Source of the DNA: JALYYC01 sp039922495
Lineage (GTDB): Bacteria > Chloroflexota > Dormibacteria > CF-121
Length of the DNA: 64,000 nucleotides
Direction: 5' to 3'
Assembly (NCBI GenBank): GCA_039922495.1
Contig: JBDTEO010000024.1
Span: 34,060-98,059, forward strand
Part shown: positions 59,224 to 64,000 of the stretch, piece by piece
Layout of the letters: every line of letters begins with the position of its first letter
Numbering within the stretch: position 1 is the stretch's first letter
Translations under genes and position numbers: made by a program
Notes under the pieces: generated by a model
The model's input: the letters and a program-made list of their open reading frames with translations, nothing else
Database searches by the model: none
What the model was told of the DNA's origin: nothing

Positions 59224-59918
59224 GGCTTGATCCGGTAGCCCACTCCCCGAACAGTCTGGATCAGGTGGTGTCGCTCGTCGCCCAGTTTCTGGCGCAGGTA
59301 TCGGATATACACCTCGACGTTGTTCGCGTCGCCGAAAAAGTTGTAGCCCCAAACCTGGTCGAGGATGCGCTCGCGGGGAAGGACCTGGTTGGGGTGGAGC
59401 ATGAGCAGACGGAGCAGGTCGAACTCGCGCGGCGAGAGCTCCACCGGCCGCCCCTGGCGACGGACCTCGCGGGTGCCTTCGTCCATGGTGACGTCCTGGA
59501 CCTGCAACTGGGGTCCGGCGCTCGGGTTTCGGCGGCGCATCACGGCGCGGATCCGGGCGACCAGCTCCCCGAAGTCGAACGGTTTGACGAGGTAATCGTC
59601 GGCCCCAACCTCGAGCCCCTGGATCCGATCCTGGACGTCATCCCGGGCCGAGAGAATGATGATCCCGAGATCCTTGTTGCCCCGAACGGCGCTGGCCACG
59701 GCCAGGCCATCCATCTTGGGCATCATCACGTCGAGGATGACGACGTCGGGCTTGAACTCGCTGATCAGCCGGATGGCCGCCTGGCCGTCCCCCGCGACCT
59801 GGACCTGGAACCCCTCGTACTGCAGGCCGAGCCGGATGAAGTCCACGATGCTCGTTTCGTCATCGACCACCAGCACGCGTGGCGCTCGGATGAAGCTCTC
59901 GCTCGCGGCCGTCTCCAT
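59220..59918 (-). CDS. OmpR-family response regulator
   Basis: The 232-residue regulator has a receiver domain (VLVVDDETSIVDFIRLGL, phospho-acceptor Asp63 in VVILDVMMPKMDGL, IILSARDD, DYLVKPFDFGEL). The winged-helix DNA-binding domain reads VELSPREFDLLRLLMLHPNQVLPRERILDQVWG and VEVYIRYLRQKLGD..IQTVRGVGYRI. It is transcribed before its kinase in one unit, and is divergent from the PAP2 gene, which may be a target. Confidence 0.95.
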   Translation of the reverse strand: METAASESFIRAPRVLVVDDETSIVDFIRLGLQYEGFQVQVAGDGQAAIRLISEFKPDVVILDVMMPKMDGLAVASAVRGNKDLGIIILSARDDVQDRIQGLEVGADDYLVKPFDFGELVARIRAVMRRRNPSAGPQLQVQDVTMDEGTREVRRQGRPVELSPREFDLLRLLMLHPNQVLPRERILDQVWGYNFFGDANNVEVYIRYLRQKLGDERHHLIQTVRGVGYRIKP

Positions 59919-60013
59919 CTTCGCCTCAATATAACGGCGCGTTCGTTCGAATCCCAGCGTTCACGGTGGGTTCTCAGTGCTTCTTAAGGAAGCGGTTCCG
60001 TAAGCTTGCGCGG

Positions 60014-60925
60014 ATGCCGCCGGTCACGAAGCCGAAGCGCCGTTCCTGGCTGATCCCATCGATCGTCGGCGCCTACCTGACGGCCGTCACCCTCTTTATG
60101 GTCTTCGTCCTGCACCTGTCCGTCTCACCCGAGCGCTTCCTCATCCTGATGTTGATCGCTGCCCTGGTGCTCGGTCGCGGCAAGCTGTTCCTTGCGGATT
60201 GGATTCCGTTCCTCGTGCTCTTTCTCTCCTACGAGTACCTGCGCGGACTCAGCGGAAAGGTCGGCATGCCGATCCACGACGTCACTCCCCTTGAGCGCCT
60301 GATCAGTTTCGGACAGATTCCTACCCTGCTTCTCCAGCACGCGCTTTACCACGCCGGCCGGGTGCAGTGGTACGACATCGCCGCGACCATGTTCTATTTC
60401 CTCCATTTCGCCTTTCCCCTGGGCGTGGGCTACCTGCTCTGGATCCTGGCCCGTCGCAACTTCCTTCGGTTCTCGCGAACGTTGATCGCGATGTCCTTCG
60501 CGGCCTTCTTCTTTTTTTTGCTGGTCCCGGTGGCGCCGCCCTGGATCGCGGTGCCCGGCGTCGCGAAGATCATCGACCACACGCTGCCGAGCTTCACCGA
60601 TCTCCCGGGCGTGGCGACCCCGGCGACGATCTACCACTTCTTTTACGCCAATCGATACGCGGCGATGCCCTCGATGCACGCCGCCTATCCGTTTCTCGGC
60701 TCGCTGTTTGCCGCCCGCGTCTTTGGCTGGCGGGCGCTGCCGCTCTTCGCCTACACCCTCTGCGTCTGGTTCAGCATCGTCTACCTCGGCGAGCATTACA
60801 TCGTCGACATTATCGGCGGAGTGATCTTCGCGCTGGCCGCCTTCTTCGGGGAAGACGCCCTGACCCGATGGTGGCATGGACGCCAGACGAAGCACCACGC
60901 CACGGCCCTCAACCCAGAGAACTGA
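60014..60925 (+). CDS. PAP2-superfamily membrane lipid phosphatase
   Basis: The 303-residue polytopic protein has about six helices and the PAP2 catalytic motifs AAMPSMHAAYPFLGSL and VYLGEHYIVDIIGG (the His and SxHxxxxxxxHxxxD-like set). A longer N-terminal membrane part resembles PAP2_3/inositol-phosphorylceramide-synthase-like proteins. It would act on lipid phosphates at the outer membrane face. ATG 60014 was chosen by position just before the basic residues and first helix. Divergent from the OmpR-type regulator. Confidence 0.87.
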   Translation: MPPVTKPKRRSWLIPSIVGAYLTAVTLFMVFVLHLSVSPERFLILMLIAALVLGRGKLFLADWIPFLVLFLSYEYLRGLSGKVGMPIHDVTPLERLISFGQIPTLLLQHALYHAGRVQWYDIAATMFYFLHFAFPLGVGYLLWILARRNFLRFSRTLIAMSFAAFFFFLLVPVAPPWIAVPGVAKIIDHTLPSFTDLPGVATPATIYHFFYANRYAAMPSMHAAYPFLGSLFAARVFGWRALPLFAYTLCVWFSIVYLGEHYIVDIIGGVIFALAAFFGEDALTRWWHGRQTKHHATALNPEN

Positions 60926-60945
60926 CACGGTTTTTGGCGGAAGCC

Positions 60946-62259
60946 CTAGGACCTCCAGATCTTTTTCATGATCGCTTTCGCCAGCTTGTCCGGGTCGTGG
61001 TGGGTGGAGATCCGCGAGTTGACCACATCGACGAGCACCGCATGAATGCTGCGCTGCGCCACCGTGGCCTGGTCGTAGACCACGCGCCGGATGCCGGCTG
61101 CCTGCGCTGACGGCGGAAGCGGGAAGTTGTTGTTGCTATTGATCACGACGAAGTCGAAGATATTGCTTCCGAGGTGGCTCTCGATCGCTTTCAGGTGATC
61201 GCTGACGCGGAAGAAGTCGGTCTCGCCCGGCTGGGTGGCGACGTTACAGATGAAGACCTTGATCGCCGGCGAAGCCTTGAGCGCCTCCGCCATGCCATCA
61301 ACCACGAGGTTCGGCAGGATGCTCGTGTAGAGGCTGCCCGGGCCGACCGTGATCAACTCGGCGTTCAGGATCGCCTCTTCCGCCTCGGGGTTGATGGTCG
61401 GCTCCGGTTGGAGAAAGACACGCTTGATGGCGGTCGCGGTCGCCACCCCGCCGGTGGTCTCGCCCTCGAGGGGATGGCCATTCGGGTGCGGGATGCTCGA
61501 CTCGCCAACGCGGGTCTCCCCGTCGACCATCTCGGCAATCAGCGTGACGTCGCGCAGCGTCGATGGGACGATCTGCCCGCGGACGGCGAGGACCCGGCCG
61601 GACTCGCGGATGGCATGCTCGAAGTCACCGGTGATCTCGGCCATGGCCATGATGAAGAGGTTGCCGAAGGAATGGCCGTTGAGGCTGCCTTCGGTGAACC
61701 GGTGCTGGAAGAGCGTGGTCATCAAGGGCTCGACGTCGGCCAGCGCCGTGATGCACTGGCGGAAGTCGCCCGGGGGCAGGATCCGGTATTCCTGGCGTAG
61801 ACGCCCCGAGCTGCCACCGTCGTCGGCGACCGTCACGATGGCGGTCAGGTTGCCCGTGTACTTCTTCAAGCCGCGGAGCAGGGTCGAGAGGCCCGTCCCG
61901 CCGCCCAGGGCCACGACGCGGGGACCTTTTTGCAGGAATCGGTAGTTGTAGATGATCTCGGACAGCGCCCGATCCCGTCCTGGCAGGAACGGCCCGAGGA
62001 CGGACTGGGTGAGCTTGTAGAGGGCGTAAAGAATGACGCTCAGGCCAAGTCCGGTGAAGAGCGCACCCCTGACGTAACGGTGTAAGAACTGCAGGGTCAG
62101 GTAGTAAAAGACGTGCGGAAGGGTCACGCCCGAGCGGTAGACGTTGGCCAGCGCATACCCGATCCCGAGGCTGATCATGACCATCCCCAGCATCAGGAGG
62201 ACGAGCCAACGTTTGACGTGGAGACCGGGGGTGAACCAGCGCACCACCCGGGGGTTCAT
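60946..62259 (-). CDS. yvcK: YvcK/CofD-like gluconeogenesis factor with N-terminal membrane helices
   Basis: The 437-residue protein has two N-terminal transmembrane helices (WLVLLMLGMVMISLGIGYAL and ALFTGLGLSVILYALYKL). The YvcK core follows: RVVALGGGTGLSTLLRGLKKYTGNLTAIVTVADDGGSSGRLR, LPPGDFRQCITALAD, FGNLFIMAMAEITGDFEHAI, ITVGPGSLYTSILPNLVV and CNVATQPGETDFF. YvcK binds UDP-GlcNAc and affects cell shape and carbon flux in Gram-positives. The membrane N-terminus is an extension absent from the B. subtilis protein. ATG 62259 was chosen as the start nearest the first helix. Confidence 0.9.
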   Translation of the reverse strand: MNPRVVRWFTPGLHVKRWLVLLMLGMVMISLGIGYALANVYRSGVTLPHVFYYLTLQFLHRYVRGALFTGLGLSVILYALYKLTQSVLGPFLPGRDRALSEIIYNYRFLQKGPRVVALGGGTGLSTLLRGLKKYTGNLTAIVTVADDGGSSGRLRQEYRILPPGDFRQCITALADVEPLMTTLFQHRFTEGSLNGHSFGNLFIMAMAEITGDFEHAIRESGRVLAVRGQIVPSTLRDVTLIAEMVDGETRVGESSIPHPNGHPLEGETTGGVATATAIKRVFLQPEPTINPEAEEAILNAELITVGPGSLYTSILPNLVVDGMAEALKASPAIKVFICNVATQPGETDFFRVSDHLKAIESHLGSNIFDFVVINSNNNFPLPPSAQAAGIRRVVYDQATVAQRSIHAVLVDVVNSRISTHHDPDKLAKAIMKKIWRS

Positions 62260-62345
62260 AGCTATACGGGGCACCGGCGCCCCAAGCTTAGCACAGCATT
62301 TTTTGAACTCAAGACAGACCCATTTGGTTACATCCATTTGGCCGA

Positions 62346-62374
62346 TTGCCCCTAACCGGAGGCGGGCATATAAT
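62346..62374 (+). promoter_or_regulatory. Sigma70-type promoter for ilvE
   Basis: A perfect TATAAT (62369-62374) is preceded after 17 bases by TTGCCC (62346-62351), a four-of-six match to TTGACA. It lies 77 bases upstream of the ilvE ATG, inside the 192-base gap shared with the divergent yvcK. Confidence 0.7.
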
Positions 62375-62451
62375 CGAAATCGGGCCGCGAAGATGAATTC
62401 CGACCCAGTTCACGCCGGCCTGGGCACCAGGCTAAAGGAGGTCGTCGCTCG

Positions 62452-63423
62452 ATGGCGATCAAGGCAGAGGGCGTTACCCGCGCGGCTGAGGCCCGGCGCA
62501 AGGAGCAATCCCAGTACTGGGTCTACCTCGACGGTGAGGTCAAGCGTTACGAGGACGCCCGCCTCGGCCTGATGACGCACGCCCTCCATTACGGCACCGG
62601 GGTCTTCGAAGGGATTCGTGGCTACTGGAGTCCAGAGCACGAGCAACTGTTCATCCTCAAGCTCCGCGAGCACTACGCCCGCATGCAGCGGTCGGTGAAG
62701 GTGCTAAAGCTCAAGATCCCGATTAGCCTGGACGAGCTCTGCCAGGTCTCGATTGAGCTCGTCCGACAGAACAACTTCCGGCAAGACATCTACATTCGAC
62801 CCTTTGCCTTCAAGAGTTCCGAAGAGATCGGGGTCCGGCTCCACAACCTGAAGAACTCCTTCGCGATCTATGTCACCCCGTACGGCAACTACGTCGACAT
62901 CGAGCGCGGCATCCGCTGCATGGTGTCGAGCTGGCGCCGGATCGACGACAACGCGGCCCCGCCCCGGGCCAAGATCACCGGCATATATGTGAATTCAGCC
63001 CTGGCCAAGACCGAGGCGATGGAGAACGGGTACGACGAGGCCATCATGCTGACCCACGACGGCCACGTGTGCGAGGGCAGCGCGGAGAACATCTTCGTGA
63101 TCCGCGACGGCAAGGTCATCACCCCGCCGACCTCAGATAACATCCTCGAGGGATTGACGCGGCTTGGCATGATCGAGCTCTTTCGCCAGGAGCTGGACAT
63201 GGAGGTGGTCGAGCAGTCGATTGACCGCTCCGAGCTCTATATCGCCGATGAAATCTTCCTCTGCGGGACCGGTGCCCAGATCTCCCCGGTCATCGAGGTC
63301 GACCACCGGGTGATCGGTGAGGGAGCGGTTGGTCCGGTGGTGGGCCGCATCCAGAAGCTCTACTTCGACATCGTTCGGGGTCGGAACACCAAGTACCGGC
63401 ACTGGCTGACCCCCGTTTTCTAA
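62452..63423 (+). CDS. ilvE: Branched-chain amino acid aminotransferase
   Basis: The 323-residue class IV PLP aminotransferase interconverts branched-chain amino acids and their 2-oxo acids. It has MTHALHYGTGVFEGIRGYW, YIRPFAFKSSEEIGV, the PLP-lysine region RAKITGIYVNSALAKTEAMENGYDEAIML, GHVCEGSAENIFVIRDG and IFLCGTGAQISPVIEVD. The start is supported by AAAGGAGGTCG about nine bases upstream. Length is normal for the family. Confidence 0.95.
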   Translation: MAIKAEGVTRAAEARRKEQSQYWVYLDGEVKRYEDARLGLMTHALHYGTGVFEGIRGYWSPEHEQLFILKLREHYARMQRSVKVLKLKIPISLDELCQVSIELVRQNNFRQDIYIRPFAFKSSEEIGVRLHNLKNSFAIYVTPYGNYVDIERGIRCMVSSWRRIDDNAAPPRAKITGIYVNSALAKTEAMENGYDEAIMLTHDGHVCEGSAENIFVIRDGKVITPPTSDNILEGLTRLGMIELFRQELDMEVVEQSIDRSELYIADEIFLCGTGAQISPVIEVDHRVIGEGAVGPVVGRIQKLYFDIVRGRNTKYRHWLTPVF

Positions 63424-63468
63424 TCGCCGCCGCGGCGGCGCGGGCGTCCGGCTGTCGATGAGCCGCTG

Positions 63469-64000
63469 ATGCGCGTGGTCCTGGCGCCGAACGCGTTCAA
63501 GGGAAGCCTGACCGCGATGGAGGCGGCCGAGGCGATGGCGGAGGGCGTTCGGTCCGTCATCCCCACCGCTGACCTGGTCCTTGTGCCGATCGCGGATGGT
63601 GGTGATGGCACGGTCGAGGCCCTGGTGAGGGCAGCCGGGGGGACTCGCCGCCGCCGTCGGGTTCGCGGGCCGCTCGGCGAACCAGTTGACGCCGAGTACG
63701 GGGTGATCGACGGGGGCGCCACCGCGGTGATCGAGATGGCGCGCGCGGCCGGGCTGGTGCTGCTGGCTCCCGAGCGTCGGGACCCCGGGCTGACGACGAC
63801 CTTCGGAGTCGGGCAACTGCTCCAGGATGCCTGGGACAGCGGCGTCCGGCGCTTCATTGTCGGCATCGGCGGCAGCGCCACCAACGACGGCGGCGCGGGC
63901 TGCGCCCGGGCATTCGGCCTTCGGTTCCTGGACCGCGACGGGGATGAGCTAGACCCCGGCGGCGGCCCGCTCGCCCTGCTGGATCGCATCGACGCCTCCG
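63469..64000 (+). CDS. Glycerate 2-kinase (GckA/GarK family), partial (C-terminus cut by window edge)
   Basis: The first 177 residues are visible. The start MRVVLAPNAFKGSLTAMEAAEAMAEGV, then PIADGGDGTVEAL, YGVIDGGATAVIEMARAAGLVLL, TTTFGVGQLLQDAWDSG and FIVGIGGSATNDGGAGCARAFG are the conserved motifs of the glycerate kinase family, which phosphorylates glycerate with ATP. ATG 63469 follows ilvE by 45 bases in the same direction. The gene runs off the right edge of the window. Confidence 0.9.
   Translation, partial: MRVVLAPNAFKGSLTAMEAAEAMAEGVRSVIPTADLVLVPIADGGDGTVEALVRAAGGTRRRRRVRGPLGEPVDAEYGVIDGGATAVIEMARAAGLVLLAPERRDPGLTTTFGVGQLLQDAWDSGVRRFIVGIGGSATNDGGAGCARAFGLRFLDRDGDELDPGGGPLALLDRIDAS

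Noticed and set aside
60926..60945. T-run after the PAP2 gene as a terminator
   Set aside because: No hairpin precedes the GGTTTTT run in the 20-base convergent gap.
1..64000. tRNA, rRNA, selC or CRISPR array
   Set aside because: No cloverleaf with a GTTCGA-type T loop, no rRNA sequence and no regularly spaced repeats were recognised in the gaps; a tRNAscan or covariance search was not possible.

Overview
The window is 64 kb of GC-rich, densely coded bacterial chromosome. Many starts are non-AUG (GTG, TTG, probably one CTG), and neighbouring genes often overlap by four bases (ATGA, GTGA, TTGA). No rRNA, tRNA, CRISPR array, transposase or integrase is visible. Gene content (Flp/CpaF pilus parts, lipoprotein plus MFS pair, selenoprotein formate dehydrogenase, many GAF-domain regulators, Tat-exported DUF1501/DUF1800 proteins) suggests an uncultivated, high-GC soil-type member of the Chloroflexota/Dormibacterota side of the Terrabacteria. 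This placement is inference; no marker gene in the window settles it.

Layout. 0-4.6 kb: a cut metallo-hydrolase, a patatin-like lipase, a Tat-exported DUF1501/DUF1800 pair and a tiny lipoprotein, all on the minus strand. 4.6-9.6 kb: a three-gene formate dehydrogenase operon (fdhA-fdhB-nrfD). FdhA is interrupted by a UGA that is clearly a selenocysteine codon, followed by a textbook bacterial SECIS hairpin. 9.6-18 kb: an Flp-type pilin, a small membrane protein, a TPR-CAP lipoprotein, a NarL-type two-component system, a CpaF ATPase and a coiled-coil/GAF protein. 18-32 kb: mixed metabolism and repair (Nif3-like, MoaB, MoaC, DUF72, DinB, endonuclease IV, HAD hydrolase, GH31 glycosidase) and a thymidine kinase made of two fused kinase domains.

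32-42 kb: an ABC exporter, a PocR-GAF-GGDEF signalling protein, an epimerase, and a compact operon with its own sigma70-type promoter. That operon encodes a proline-rich membrane protein, a VirB2-like small membrane protein, a TrbL/VirB6-like protein, an M23 peptidase, a single-stranded DNA-binding protein without the usual acidic tip, and a small acidic peptide. YchF follows, with a terminator. 42-46 kb: site-2 protease, selA and selB, the machinery that serves the UGA codon in fdhA. 46-56 kb: an LprG-like lipoprotein with an overlapping MFS exporter, ROK kinase, CCA-adding enzyme, CPA1 antiporter, DUF1232 protein, rplI, dnaB, purA and an orphan RnfD-like membrane protein. 56-64 kb: a beta-propeller protein, an OmpR-type two-component system, a PAP2 lipid phosphatase, YvcK, IlvE and a cut glycerate kinase.

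The clearest functional link is fdhA with selA and selB; selC (tRNA-Sec), selD and fdhD were not found here. The most unusual items are the VirB2/VirB6/M23/SSB operon, the tandem thymidine kinase, and a Tat-less formate dehydrogenase partnered with an NrfD membrane subunit.
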